In this document: positions 16,504 to 25,637 of the stretch, piece after piece
Numbering within the stretch: position 1 is the first letter of the stretch
Layout of the letters: each line of letters opens with the position of its first letter
Assembly (NCBI RefSeq): GCF_947501225.1
Contig: NZ_CANMUW010000025.1
Location: 1 to 39,690, forward strand
DNA length: 39,690 nt
Source: an uncultured Shewanella sp.
GTDB lineage: Bacteria > Pseudomonadota > Gammaproteobacteria > Enterobacterales > Shewanellaceae
Reading direction: 5' to 3'
Notes under the pieces: generated by a model
Seen by the model: the letters and a program-made list of their open reading frames with translations, nothing else
Told to the model about the DNA's origin: nothing
The model's database searches: none
Position numbers and translations under genes: made by a program

Positions 16504-17469
16504 ATGAACAGAGCAATAAGATTATTTAGTTTTATTGTCATCAGCCTGTTTGTCTCGACGGCAGCAATGGCGGCAGATGTTGCAACACTGCAACCTCAGC
16601 AATGGCAAACGATCCAGGAGCATGCTATCCCTGGTGATATCCCTGAACTACGTGGCATGCCTACGCAACCTGAGTTATTGATGCCGGCCTCAATACCGGA
16701 AGATGCCGACGAAACTATCTTGGGCTACTTAAGCAACACAGATAGCATCGCATTTTTGGTTTTTGCCAGCCTGTTTGGCGTCATCGCCCTGTTTATCATC
16801 TTTATTTTGGTGAACGGTATCTCACGCCTGGATAACGGTTTCTCGGGTAAGATGATCAAACGCTGGTCAGGCTTAAGCATCAGTGTTCACTGGCTTGGCG
16901 CGATTGCCTGCATCCTACTGATACTGACAGGCCTGGTCTTAGCCGGCGGTCGAATCTACTTCGAGCCAAGCATGAATGCATCGAGCTGGGCATCACTAGT
17001 CGGTCTTTCAAGCAGTTTACATGAGCTGATGGCTTTCCCATTCATCCTGGGCTATATCCTGATGGTACTGATGTGGGCGCCGAAGCAGATCCCTGCAAGC
17101 TATGACCTGAAGTGGTTTGCCGTACTGGGTGGCTACCTGAACACAGGTAAGAAGCACCACCCGGATGCCGGCTTTGCCAACGCCGGTGAGAAGCTATGGT
17201 TCTGGGTATTTGCACTCTTCGGTGGTCTGATGGTGATCTCAGGCCTGACTATGATGTTCCCTGAAACCTTCGTTGTCACAAAGAATACCGCGAACCTGAT
17301 GCTGGCGATCCATATCGCTTCAACCATCATCATCAGCGCCTTCTCTGTGGTACACATCTTCATGGCAACTGTCATGTCAGAAGGCGGCATGTCAAACATG
17401 ACCTCCGGCTACTGTGACGAAAACTGGGCTAAGCAGCACCATAACCTTTGGTTCAAAGAACTTAAGTAA
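16504..17469 (+). CDS. Cytochrome b membrane subunit, FdnI/FdoI-like
   Basis: 321 residues. A signal peptide (to AAMAADV) is followed by a ~55-residue periplasmic stretch and then four or five membrane helices. Candidate heme ligands are His129 (SVHWLGA), His173 (LHELMAF), His270 (LAIHIAS) and His284 (VVHIF). The C-terminal segment SGYCDENWAKQHHNLWFKE is typical of formate dehydrogenase gamma subunits. It should anchor the complex in the inner membrane and exchange electrons with the quinone pool through two b hemes. As argued at the catalytic gene, the enzyme itself lacks the formate dehydrogenase active-site His, so the subunit type is shared rather than the substrate. AAGGAG precedes the ATG. 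Confidence 0.88.
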   Translation: MNRAIRLFSFIVISLFVSTAAMAADVATLQPQQWQTIQEHAIPGDIPELRGMPTQPELLMPASIPEDADETILGYLSNTDSIAFLVFASLFGVIALFIIFILVNGISRLDNGFSGKMIKRWSGLSISVHWLGAIACILLILTGLVLAGGRIYFEPSMNASSWASLVGLSSSLHELMAFPFILGYILMVLMWAPKQIPASYDLKWFAVLGGYLNTGKKHHPDAGFANAGEKLWFWVFALFGGLMVISGLTMMFPETFVVTKNTANLMLAIHIASTIIISAFSVVHIFMATVMSEGGMSNMTSGYCDENWAKQHHNLWFKELK

Positions 17470-17494
17470 ACGGGCTGCTCCCTGATATCAAGTC

Positions 17495-17528
17495 ATGCTC
17501 GCCATCACACCTATATGGTGGTGAGCAT
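17495..17528. other. 13-bp stem-loop between cytochrome b and porin genes
   Basis: ATGCTCGCCATCA (17495-17507) pairs with TGGTGGTGAGCAT (17516-17528), using two G-U pairs if transcribed from the plus strand, around an 8-nt loop. No T-tract follows. It could limit read-through from the respiratory operon into the porin gene. Confidence 0.5.
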
Positions 17529-17645
17529 TCTCAGATAGAGCTCAGGCTCTGACAAAAATCTATTCAGCTTTGCACTGACCGACTCTTACCTAAGAGGATG
17601 GCGGCTTAGTACATCCTGAATAATAAAAATTAAGAAGAAAATACG

Positions 17646-18695
17646 ATGAAAACAGTTAAATCAATCGTGGCAATTGCCGTTGGTCTATGTAGCTATAACG
17701 CCTATGCCACCGATACACAGTCATTAGAGGAGCGTATCGCTAAACTCGAAAACAGCGCCGCTCCATCCCAGTTTAAAGACAGCCAGCTGAGCCTGTACGG
17801 TTCAATCCGTCCAACACTTAGCTATCTGGATGATGATCAGGATAAGACATGGGATGTTCGTGATGCACTGTCTCGCGTAGGCATCAAGGCCAGCACAGAA
17901 TTTGCCGACGGCTGGAGCGCTATCGCTCAGGGCGAATGGAGTGTGGATATAGCCAACTCGGGTAACTTTGGTAAGGCACGTCAGGCCTATGCCGCTATCG
18001 CTTCACCTTACGGACAGGTAGGTATCGGTAAGCAGCGCCCGGCCCAGTATACTCTGGTTGCCGAGTACGTGGATATCTTCAACCATGGCAACAGCCCATA
18101 CGCATACGACCATGAGAGCCCGTTCTTCGTAGATAACTTCGTGACCTACAAGCTGGTCACGGGTGATTTCACCTGGATGGCGGGTGCACAAGTTGACGGC
18201 AACAGCGGTGACACAGGTGCCGATATGGTCAACCTGGGTGTCGGTTACGATATCGACCAGCTGCACATCGGCTTAGGTTATGTCAGCCAAAACACTATGA
18301 CTGATGCCGGTATCGAAGGCGATGACCAGACTATTGGCGGCGTCGTCGCTTATACCTTCAGCAACGACCTCTATGTCGCTGTCAGCTATCAGGACAAGCA
18401 GTATAATTTCGACGCCTTAAACCAGGACCGCAGTGGCAGCACATTAGACAGCGCACTGGCCTACCCGTTTGCTAAAAACTACAAGATTAAACTGGGTTAC
18501 TTCCAGTTTAAAGATGGCATCGAAGACAACACCTCTGCCGATTATGATGGCTTCAACACCACCCTCGAGTGGAACCCAATCTCAAATGTGCGTGTTCACT
18601 TAGAGTATCTCGCCAAGAACTCTGATAACCGCGCCGATGATCAAGCATTGACCTTAGGCTTCAGATACGACTTCAACCTTAACTGGAAAGGCTAA
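17646..18695 (+). CDS. Outer-membrane porin
   Basis: 349 residues with a signal peptide (MKTVKSIVAIAVGL to NAYATDT) and a short coiled-coil-like segment (LEERIAKLEN), then alternating strands typical of a general Gram-negative 16-strand porin. These include LSLYGSIRPTLSYL at the first strand, DALSRVGIKASTEFADGWSAIAQGEWS, and a C-terminus FRYDFNLNWKG. The last residue is Gly, not the usual Phe, which is a small deviation from the BamA-recognised signal. It follows the molybdoenzyme operon by 176 bases and may supply its substrate (inference). A terminator follows. Confidence 0.88.
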   Translation: MKTVKSIVAIAVGLCSYNAYATDTQSLEERIAKLENSAAPSQFKDSQLSLYGSIRPTLSYLDDDQDKTWDVRDALSRVGIKASTEFADGWSAIAQGEWSVDIANSGNFGKARQAYAAIASPYGQVGIGKQRPAQYTLVAEYVDIFNHGNSPYAYDHESPFFVDNFVTYKLVTGDFTWMAGAQVDGNSGDTGADMVNLGVGYDIDQLHIGLGYVSQNTMTDAGIEGDDQTIGGVVAYTFSNDLYVAVSYQDKQYNFDALNQDRSGSTLDSALAYPFAKNYKIKLGYFQFKDGIEDNTSADYDGFNTTLEWNPISNVRVHLEYLAKNSDNRADDQALTLGFRYDFNLNWKG

Positions 18696-18734
18696 GTCAC
18701 GACGAACGAGTCAAGAATAGAAGCACATCAACCG

Positions 18735-18759
18735 AAGAGGCCTACTAGTGGCCTCTTTT
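18735..18759 (+). terminator. Rho-independent terminator after the porin gene
   Basis: AAGAGGCC (18735-18742) pairs with GGCCTCTT (18750-18757) over a 7-nt loop, and the 3' arm runs into TTTT (18756-18759). Confidence 0.8.
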
Positions 18760-18789
18760 CATTCGCGTCACTGTTGTGGAGATAAACCT

Positions 18790-20691
18790 ATGTTAGGATT
18801 CAGAAAATCGCTAATAGCGTCAATGGTGACCCTGGTCGCCCTCTGCCTTTTAATCTCAAACTGGCTCTCATATATGGAGTTAAGAGAGAGCACCATAGCC
18901 AATACCAATGAGAAGCTAACCAGCGTAGCTAAATATGAATCTAACAAGATCGAGGAGTGGTTTACAGAGAAAGCCAGGTCCATCGATGCACTGGCCACCC
19001 ACTACCAACGAGGCACCTACGCAGGCAACTATGCCCAGGCAGCCAGACTCGCCACCGATGTCAGCGGCGTCGCCCGAATCTATTTCGGCTTCGATGATGG
19101 CAGCGCCTACTCGACGGAAACTAACAGCAAGTGGATAGATGGTAAGGCTATAGCGGAAAAATACGATCCTCGCACCCGCCCCTGGTATCAGCAAGGTAAG
19201 GCCACAACAGCCCTTGATGTCACCGACATCTATGTAGATGACGGCACCGGCCACAATGTTATCTCTATCCTGAAGAACCTCGGCGATGGTGTCGTTCTCG
19301 GCGATATCGAGCTCACCTTTCTGACTGAGACCGTTAAGGCCGTGGATTACCCCGGCGCGGTAGTGTTAATTACCGATCAAACGGGTAAGGTGCTGGCATC
19401 TGAATCCAAGCATCTGGTCTCAGGCACCCACTTCTCCGATTTTGGACTACCCGAGGTCGAACGAAATATGCTGTCACAGGACGAGGTGATGCAGGAATAC
19501 ACCCTGAACGGCGTCGATAAGATAGCGTTTTCCAAGGCGATCGACCTGGTCAACGGCAAGAAGTGGTATCTGCTCATCGGGCTGAAGAAATCTGTCGCCT
19601 ATGCCGCCGTAGACCAGGCGCTAACAAACGCCATCATCTCATCTCTGATCATGTTGGCACTGGCTATCGGCGTATTACTGGGCGTGTTATACGTGATCTA
19701 TAAGCCCATTCTATCCCTCAAGGAGATGGTGACAGATCTCTCTAAGGGAAATGGCGATCTAACCCGCAGGCTCGAGGTCAAGAACCTGGATGATCTGGGA
19801 GAGATATCCCAGGGCATCAACCAATTTATCGCAAATCTGCAATCTATGATGCTTGAAGTGATGCAGTCATCGACACATATCGGCAACAGCGTGGAGCGCC
19901 TCAAGTCAGAGACCGAAGCCAACAGCCATATCCTTGCCGCGCATACCACAGAGACCGAGCAGATCGTCGCCGCTATCGAAGAGATGAGTGCAACCGCCAA
20001 CGACGTTGCCAGAAACGGGGCGGAAACCGCCTCTTTCACTCAAGTCACCAATAACCAGACGCTGGAATCGAAGGCCGTCGTAGGCCAGGCTACCGACACT
20101 GTCGCTCAACTGGTCAGGGAGGTTGAAAACACCTCAGCCAACATTGCCGAGATAGACAGAGATACGGTCAACATCACTCAGGTGTTGAAGGTTATTGGTG
20201 AGATTGCCGACCAGACCAACCTGCTGGCACTGAATGCAGCGATTGAAGCAGCCAGAGCCGGAGAGCAGGGCCGGGGATTTGCGGTGGTCGCCGATGAGGT
20301 CCGCGCCCTAGCCGCCAGGACTCAGTCGAGCACGGCCGAAATAGAGCTGACCCTCACTAAGCTCACAGAGGCCTCGAATGCGGCCATCACGGCGATGGAT
20401 GTCACTAAGGCTACCTGTCTGAAAACGGCCGAGACCACCGAGCGGGTCGCATCCGATCTTGATAACATCGGCAGCTCGGTCAATCAGATCAATGACCTCA
20501 ACACTCAGATAGCCACGGCCGCAGAGGAGCAGAGCTCGGTATCGGGCGAGATCACCCGCAACATGTCAGCCATCAGGGAGATGGTAAATGAGCTCTCCAC
20601 CAATGGAGAGACCACCAGCTCCGAAACCGTTAACCTGGCAACTGCGAATCATCAACTCAGGTTGATCGTGGAGCAGTTTAAGCTGTCTTAA
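18790..20691 (+). CDS. Methyl-accepting chemotaxis protein, dCache sensor
   Basis: I start at ATG 18790, which has GGAG at 18778-18781. An in-frame GTG at 18748 lies inside the porin terminator and is unlikely. The result is 633 residues: one membrane helix near residues 8-28, a large periplasmic double-Cache ligand domain (motif WIDGKAIAEKYDPRTRPWYQQG), a second helix (IISSLIMLALAIGVLLGVLY), a HAMP linker (YKPILSLKEMVTDLSKGNGDLTRRL) and the signalling hairpin with the hallmark tip around EIADQTNLLALNAAIEAARA. It sends signals to CheA/CheW. Cache domains bind small organic acids or amino acids; next to a respiratory operon it may sense that substrate (inference). Confidence 0.92.
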   Translation: MLGFRKSLIASMVTLVALCLLISNWLSYMELRESTIANTNEKLTSVAKYESNKIEEWFTEKARSIDALATHYQRGTYAGNYAQAARLATDVSGVARIYFGFDDGSAYSTETNSKWIDGKAIAEKYDPRTRPWYQQGKATTALDVTDIYVDDGTGHNVISILKNLGDGVVLGDIELTFLTETVKAVDYPGAVVLITDQTGKVLASESKHLVSGTHFSDFGLPEVERNMLSQDEVMQEYTLNGVDKIAFSKAIDLVNGKKWYLLIGLKKSVAYAAVDQALTNAIISSLIMLALAIGVLLGVLYVIYKPILSLKEMVTDLSKGNGDLTRRLEVKNLDDLGEISQGINQFIANLQSMMLEVMQSSTHIGNSVERLKSETEANSHILAAHTTETEQIVAAIEEMSATANDVARNGAETASFTQVTNNQTLESKAVVGQATDTVAQLVREVENTSANIAEIDRDTVNITQVLKVIGEIADQTNLLALNAAIEAARAGEQGRGFAVVADEVRALAARTQSSTAEIELTLTKLTEASNAAITAMDVTKATCLKTAETTERVASDLDNIGSSVNQINDLNTQIATAAEEQSSVSGEITRNMSAIREMVNELSTNGETTSSETVNLATANHQLRLIVEQFKLS

Positions 20692-20706
20692 CAGCCCCCC
20701 ATAACA

Positions 20707-20734
20707 GGGTCGTCCAGCTTGGGACGACCCTTAT
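20707..20734. terminator. Bidirectional hairpin between chemoreceptor and LysR genes
   Basis: GGGTCGTCC (20707-20715) and GGACGACCC (20722-20730) pair perfectly over AGCTTG. The T-run is short (TTAT), but the site lies just between two convergent genes. Confidence 0.65.
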
Positions 20735-20738
20735 CGGA

Positions 20739-21638
20739 TCACCCCACCCGGCTCAATGCCAGTTTCAACTTATCGACAAATCGCCTTAACACCGGCGGCA
20801 GTTGCTGCTGATAGGAGTGCAGTGCATACACCTCTCTCGCCTCCCCCCGGTAGTCTGGCAGCACCCGTTGTAACAGGCCGGAATCGAGATCATCTTGTAC
20901 AAATATTGTAGGCATAAGGCCGATACCGACGCCAGATCGCACACTATTGATCGCACTGATGGAGGTGTTCACCCTCAACTGTCTGTCACTACTGAACAAA
21001 CAGCTCTCACCATGATGACTTTGCAGCGCAGCGCGCTGCTGCCAGGGAAGCGTGACCAGGTGATGCTCGCCCAAGTCCGCTTCATTAACCGGCCTCTTGG
21101 CCAGGTAACCCGGAGAGGCCACCAGAATACTATCTAATCTGCCTATTGAAATCGCATGGTAGCTACTGTCTTTTTGTGGCCCGACCGAGATGGCGATATC
21201 CAGATTATTTTGCAACAGATCCAGTCGCTCGTCGGTGAAGGTCAGCTCAGGCGTCAACCTGGGGTACTCATGGCACAGATGCGCGATAATCGGCGTCACC
21301 AGTCCGGCTTCGAAAGCATGGGGAGCCGTGATTGCGACTCGACCTGCCGGGGCAAGCTCGTGAGACTTCACCTCCTCCAGCGTCATAGACAAGAGATCGA
21401 GCAACTGCTCGCTTCGCTCAGCCAGCTTTTGCCCAACCACAGTTAAGTTTAGCTGCCGTGTGCTTCGATTCAGCAGGCGAACGCCAAGCCCGCTCTCCAG
21501 TTGATTCACATACTGGCTAACCGCCGACTTGGTATGCCCCAATGATTCGGCCGCAGCAGTAAAAGAGCCCTGCTTAATCACCTCATCGAATACCAACATC
21601 TGATAAGCCAACCGCTTTTGTTCATTTTTATTGAACAC
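20739..21638 (-). CDS. LysR-family transcriptional regulator
   Basis: About 299 residues from a GTG start at 21638, chosen because AAGGTG precedes it at good spacing and because the upstream 19 residues do not look like a LysR N-terminus. The winged helix-turn-helix is at residues ~10-65 (MLVFDEVIKQGSFTAAAESL, KSAVSQYVNQLE). The effector domain of the CrgA/AaeR-like subgroup follows (GRVAITAPHAFEAGLV). The gene is divergent from the isochorismatase-type fusion gene with about 90 bases between starts, the normal layout of a LysR regulator and its target. The effector is unknown. Confidence 0.88.
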   Translation of the reverse strand: MFNKNEQKRLAYQMLVFDEVIKQGSFTAAAESLGHTKSAVSQYVNQLESGLGVRLLNRSTRQLNLTVVGQKLAERSEQLLDLLSMTLEEVKSHELAPAGRVAITAPHAFEAGLVTPIIAHLCHEYPRLTPELTFTDERLDLLQNNLDIAISVGPQKDSSYHAISIGRLDSILVASPGYLAKRPVNEADLGEHHLVTLPWQQRAALQSHHGESCLFSSDRQLRVNTSISAINSVRSGVGIGLMPTIFVQDDLDSGLLQRVLPDYRGEAREVYALHSYQQQLPPVLRRFVDKLKLALSRVG

Positions 21639-21728
21639 TGATTTCACCTTAAGGCTAATTATCACCAAATGAAATAACAATAAACTGCCCGGCATAGGAA
21701 AACAAATCGATTAATCAGGAGAAACACT

Positions 21729-22667
21729 ATGAGCCAATCAATTCGACAGTCGGTAATGCAAGCCAGCCAAGGGTGGATAGCCGACTTCAACCAGGGCAAC
21801 GCTCAGGCCTGCGTCGAGCGTTACCTGCCAGATGCGACCATGCAGGTCTCCCCCTTCGGCCGCTTCGAGGGTATCGATGCCATCGGTAGTTTTTGGAGTG
21901 AGTTTGCTAAGAGTGGTCCAGCCCAGCTGGTCTATCGCAATGTTGAGATAAAGGTACTCAACGACAAGCAAGCCATACTGTCTGCCAACTGGTCGATGAA
22001 TATTGCCAGCGGTTTCATCAGCAAGGAGCTCTGGACGCTGAGTGATGATGGCCAATGGTATCTGCAAGAGGATGATTTTAGCGTACTCACCCAGTTAACG
22101 TCCCCGCTCGAGCAGCAAAAACGCACGGCACTGATCCTGGTCGATCTGCAAAATGATTACTTCAGCGAAGGCAGGTTCGAGCTGGAAAATACCGACAAGG
22201 CAGCCAAGCAGGCTAAGTCTCTGCTAACACATTTCAGAGCGCAGAAGTTACCTGTCATTCATATTCAGCATATCTTCGAGGATAAGAATGCCCCCTTCTT
22301 TGCCCCGGATACCTCAGGCATAGAGATAGAGAGCAGTGTCGCGCCCCTTAAAGGTGAGCCGGTTATCGTCAAACATCATATTGACAGCTTTATCGATACG
22401 GCACTGGAGCAGACGCTCGTAGAGTTAGGCATAGAGAAACTGGTGATTGTCGGCGCCATGGCGCAGGCCTGCGTGCAAACCATCTGCCGCAGTGCAACCA
22501 ACAAGGGATACCTTTGTGAGGTGGTAAGCGACGCAATCGCAGCGCCAAACCTGGGTTTCGGTGAACATGAGTTCAGCGGCGCCGAGCTGGTGGCTGCGAA
22601 CCTGTTATCGCTCTCATTCGGCGGGGCTGAGATTAACACAGCAGAGCAATGGCTGTCCGCGAACTAA
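21729..22667 (+). CDS. Fusion of NTF2/SnoaL-like domain and isochorismatase-type cysteine hydrolase
   Basis: 312 residues in two domains. Residues 1-125 are NTF2/SnoaL-like (IADFNQGNAQACVERYLPDA, PFGRFEGIDAIGSFW, WTLSDDGQWYLQEDDF). Residues 132-312 are a cysteine hydrolase of the isochorismatase superfamily with triad Asp139 (VDLQNDYF), Lys215 (PVIVKHHIDSF) and Cys248 (GAMAQACVQTIC). Members hydrolyse isochorismate, nicotinamide, biuret or other amides; the substrate cannot be chosen here. The N-terminal domain is unusual for this family and may cap the active site or do a second reaction. GGAG precedes the ATG. The divergent LysR gene is its probable regulator. Confidence 0.87.
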   Translation: MSQSIRQSVMQASQGWIADFNQGNAQACVERYLPDATMQVSPFGRFEGIDAIGSFWSEFAKSGPAQLVYRNVEIKVLNDKQAILSANWSMNIASGFISKELWTLSDDGQWYLQEDDFSVLTQLTSPLEQQKRTALILVDLQNDYFSEGRFELENTDKAAKQAKSLLTHFRAQKLPVIHIQHIFEDKNAPFFAPDTSGIEIESSVAPLKGEPVIVKHHIDSFIDTALEQTLVELGIEKLVIVGAMAQACVQTICRSATNKGYLCEVVSDAIAAPNLGFGEHEFSGAELVAANLLSLSFGGAEINTAEQWLSAN

Positions 22668-22697
22668 TTACCACCACTCAAGTTCAGTAACGTTTGA

Positions 22698-23042
22698 TCA
22701 ATCAAACCAGGCTGCAGACTTATCTGCGGCCTGCTTCTCCACATCGTCGTCGACGTAGATGCTAACCATGGCCAGAGCCGCAGCCAGCGCGCCGAGGTCA
22801 TCGGTAAAGCCCACAAAGGGTGTCAGATCGGGAATAGCATCGAGAGGAGCGATAAAGTAGGCCAGGGCACCAAAGATCACTGTCTTGGCCCATTTAGGCG
22901 TATCGGGGCGTTGGGCCGCGTAATAGAGACATAAGGCATTGTCTATCACTTCACGGCCCGCTTTCTTAGCGAACTGTTTTACCTTGAGCCAGAATTCATG
23001 GTCACTGTAATCTTCACTGCCGGGCTTATTCGGATCACTCAT
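22698..23042 (-). CDS. YkvA-family (DUF1232) small membrane-associated protein
   Basis: 114 residues from ATG 23042, which has GGGGGAG just upstream; a start 18 bases earlier is possible but lacks this. The DUF1232 core is KTVIFGALAYFIAPLDAIPDLTPFVGFTDDLGAL, a re-entrant or single membrane segment with the conserved PLDAIPD. The function of the family is not established. It is convergent with the isochorismatase-type gene, with 30 bases between stops, and lies in the same direction as ygiQ 65 bases downstream. Confidence 0.85.
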   Translation of the reverse strand: MSDPNKPGSEDYSDHEFWLKVKQFAKKAGREVIDNALCLYYAAQRPDTPKWAKTVIFGALAYFIAPLDAIPDLTPFVGFTDDLGALAAALAMVSIYVDDDVEKQAADKSAAWFD

Positions 23043-23106
23043 AGCACTCCCCCAATACAAAAAGCTGAAGCAATAACGATAGCATAATCCATGCTTGAAT
23101 TATGCT

Positions 23107-25431
23107 CTACCTTTGATGCTTAGGGGTCGTTCCCCAGACATTTTTCTTCGCCGGACGCTTACGGGATGCTCCCGGCTTGCCAGACTGTCCACCAGCGCTT
23201 TTTCCAGATTCTTGCCTAGCCGATGACCCACTCTTACCCTTAGCAGCTGCGCCGCCCTTGCCTTTAGCCCTGCGATCGGCAAATTGATCTTCGCTGAAGC
23301 GGGTAAAGGCTTTCTTACCCCCTTTATTCGACGTCGAGCCTCTGTTAGCTCCGCCCCCCTTGCCTTTGCTACGGTTTGCTTCACGCTCCTGACGGGACTC
23401 GGCCGGCACTAAACAATCAGCACCATTACCGATAAGCTTCTCTCTGCCCATCTCAATCAGGGCCTCACGGATCATGGGCCATCCGGCCGGATCATGATAA
23501 CGCAGCAGGGCCTTATGCAGTTTTCGCTGCCGTCCTCCCTTAGGCACTGCGATCTGCTCACTGGTATGCTTCACATTTTTCATCGAGTTAAGCTCGGTAT
23601 GATAGACAGTCGTCGCATTCGCCATGGGAGACGGGTAGAAGTTCTGTACCTGATCCAGCTTAAACTTCTCACCCTTCAGCCATAGAGCCAGATTCACCAT
23701 ATCTTCATTAGTGGTTCCCGGATGAGCCGAGATGAAGTAGGGAATAAGATACTGCTTCTTGCCCGCCTCTTTCGAGTACTTATCGAATAACTCTTTAAAT
23801 CTGTCATAGGTGCCCATTCCCGGTTTCATCATCATATCGAGTGGCCCCTTCTCGGTATGCTCAGGTGCGATTTTCAGGTACCCCCCGACATGATGGGTCG
23901 CCAACTCTTTCACATAGCGGGGATCCTCGGATGCCAGGTCATAACGCACTCCCGAGGCGATCAAGATCTTCTTGATCCCGGGCAGATCGCGCGCCGCGCG
24001 ATAAAGGTCGATAGTGGGCTGATGATCGGTATCCATATGGCCACAAATATCGGGGAAGATGCAGGAGAGGCGACGGCAGGTTTGCTCTGCCTTCTCGCTC
24101 TTACAGCCCAGGTGATACATATTAGCCGTCGGCCCGCCAAGGTCTGAGATAACCCCGGTAAATCCAGGCACCTTATCTTGAATATCTTTAATCTCCTTCA
24201 CAACCGACTCTTGCGAACGACTTTGAATGATTCGCCCCTCATGCTCGGTAATAGAGCAGAAAGAGCAGCCACCAAAACAGCCGCGCATGATGTTGATAGA
24301 GGTCTTGATCATGTCATAGGCAGGGATCTTCTCTTTGCCATATGAGGGGTGAGGCACACGTTTATAGGCTAAACCGAAGACACCATCCATCTCATCGGTA
24401 TTCAACGGCAGTGCCGGCGGGTTAACCCAGACACCACGCTCCGCATGAACCTGAAACAGGGCTCGGGCACAACCCGGGTTCTGCTCCTGATGCAAGATCC
24501 GCGATGCATGAGCATACAGATACTTATCCTCTGCCACTTTTTCATAACTTGGCAGCTGAATATAGCTCTTCTCCCAGGGCTTGGGCTTAGGTGGCTGAAC
24601 ACTGATCGCCTTAGGGGCATCGTTATCGAATATCTTCTCATCCGTCGGGCCCGACAGGTTCTTACAACCCACATCATCGGCACCATATGGGTTTGGAATT
24701 GGATCTATCTTATGAAGTTGATCGATTTTACGCGAATCTATCCCTTTCCATTCAGGAAGCGGCGTCTTGCGGATCACTGTAGTACCACGAACATCATGCA
24801 TATCGGCAATCAACTCACCATCGGCAAGGCGATGTGATATCTCAACCAGCGGGCGCTCGGCATTGCCATAGACGAGAATATCGGCCTTGGCATCCAATAT
24901 TACACTGCGACGCACCTTATCGGACCAATAATCGTAGTGAGCGGTGCGGCGAAGACTCGCCTCAATACCGCCAATCACAACGGGAACCTGTTTGAATGCC
25001 TCTTTGCAACGTTGGGTATAGACAGTTACCGCACGATCGGGCCGTTTGCCTCCTATATTACCCGGCGTGTAGGCATCATCATGGCGCATACGGCGTTCGG
25101 CAGTATAACGGTTGATCATCGAGTCCATATTGCCTGCTGTAACCCCAAAGTAGAGATTGGGTTTACCCAGCTTCATAAAGTCGTTCTTGTTTGACCAATC
25201 CGGCTGAGAGATGATACCAACCCTAAACCCCTGAGCTTCCAGCATGCGTCCAATGATCGCCATGCCGAAACTCGGGTGGTCCACATAAGCGTCCCCGGTC
25301 ACTATGATGATGTCACAACTGTCCCAACCTAACCTGTCCATCTCTTTACGGGACATAGGCAGAAACGGAGCTGGACTCTTCGACTCGGAGCGATGCTTAG
25401 GGTAAGTAAATAATGTGGATTCAACTTGCAT
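23107..25431 (-). CDS. ygiQ: YgiQ-family radical SAM protein
   Basis: 774 residues, closely following E. coli YgiQ (UPF0313). The N-terminal domain has CDIIIVTGDAYVDHPSFGMAIIGR and QPDWS. The radical SAM core has Cys385-x3-Cys389-x2-Cys392 (RGCFGGCSFCSI) to bind the [4Fe-4S] cluster and S-adenosylmethionine. The C-terminal ~110 residues are low-complexity, rich in Lys, Gly, Ser and Arg, which is common in this family and may bind nucleic acid (inference). Its physiological reaction is not known to me. It is transcribed alone, with YkvA downstream. Confidence 0.93.
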   Translation of the reverse strand: MQVESTLFTYPKHRSESKSPAPFLPMSRKEMDRLGWDSCDIIIVTGDAYVDHPSFGMAIIGRMLEAQGFRVGIISQPDWSNKNDFMKLGKPNLYFGVTAGNMDSMINRYTAERRMRHDDAYTPGNIGGKRPDRAVTVYTQRCKEAFKQVPVVIGGIEASLRRTAHYDYWSDKVRRSVILDAKADILVYGNAERPLVEISHRLADGELIADMHDVRGTTVIRKTPLPEWKGIDSRKIDQLHKIDPIPNPYGADDVGCKNLSGPTDEKIFDNDAPKAISVQPPKPKPWEKSYIQLPSYEKVAEDKYLYAHASRILHQEQNPGCARALFQVHAERGVWVNPPALPLNTDEMDGVFGLAYKRVPHPSYGKEKIPAYDMIKTSINIMRGCFGGCSFCSITEHEGRIIQSRSQESVVKEIKDIQDKVPGFTGVISDLGGPTANMYHLGCKSEKAEQTCRRLSCIFPDICGHMDTDHQPTIDLYRAARDLPGIKKILIASGVRYDLASEDPRYVKELATHHVGGYLKIAPEHTEKGPLDMMMKPGMGTYDRFKELFDKYSKEAGKKQYLIPYFISAHPGTTNEDMVNLALWLKGEKFKLDQVQNFYPSPMANATTVYHTELNSMKNVKHTSEQIAVPKGGRQRKLHKALLRYHDPAGWPMIREALIEMGREKLIGNGADCLVPAESRQEREANRSKGKGGGANRGSTSNKGGKKAFTRFSEDQFADRRAKGKGGAAAKGKSGSSARQESGKSAGGQSGKPGASRKRPAKKNVWGTTPKHQR

Positions 25432-25637
25432 GAGTTTACAGCCTGGCGTTAACAGAGTGAGATAATAGTCGGTGCCCTAAAGCGGGAGGCGGATTATAGC
25501 AGGCTAGCGGGTCAAAATGCGAACAAATATTAACCAGCCAGACAATAATAAGCGGATACCGTCTGTGAAATGTATTACCCCTACATAATACAGGGATGCT
25601 TACCCATACTCGCGCAGAGGGTATCGGCTCAATCCAT

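Noticed and set aside
18748..18789. GTG start for the chemoreceptor, 42 bases upstream
   Set aside because: It lies within the 3' arm of the porin terminator and has no ribosome site; ATG 18790 has GGAG at good spacing.
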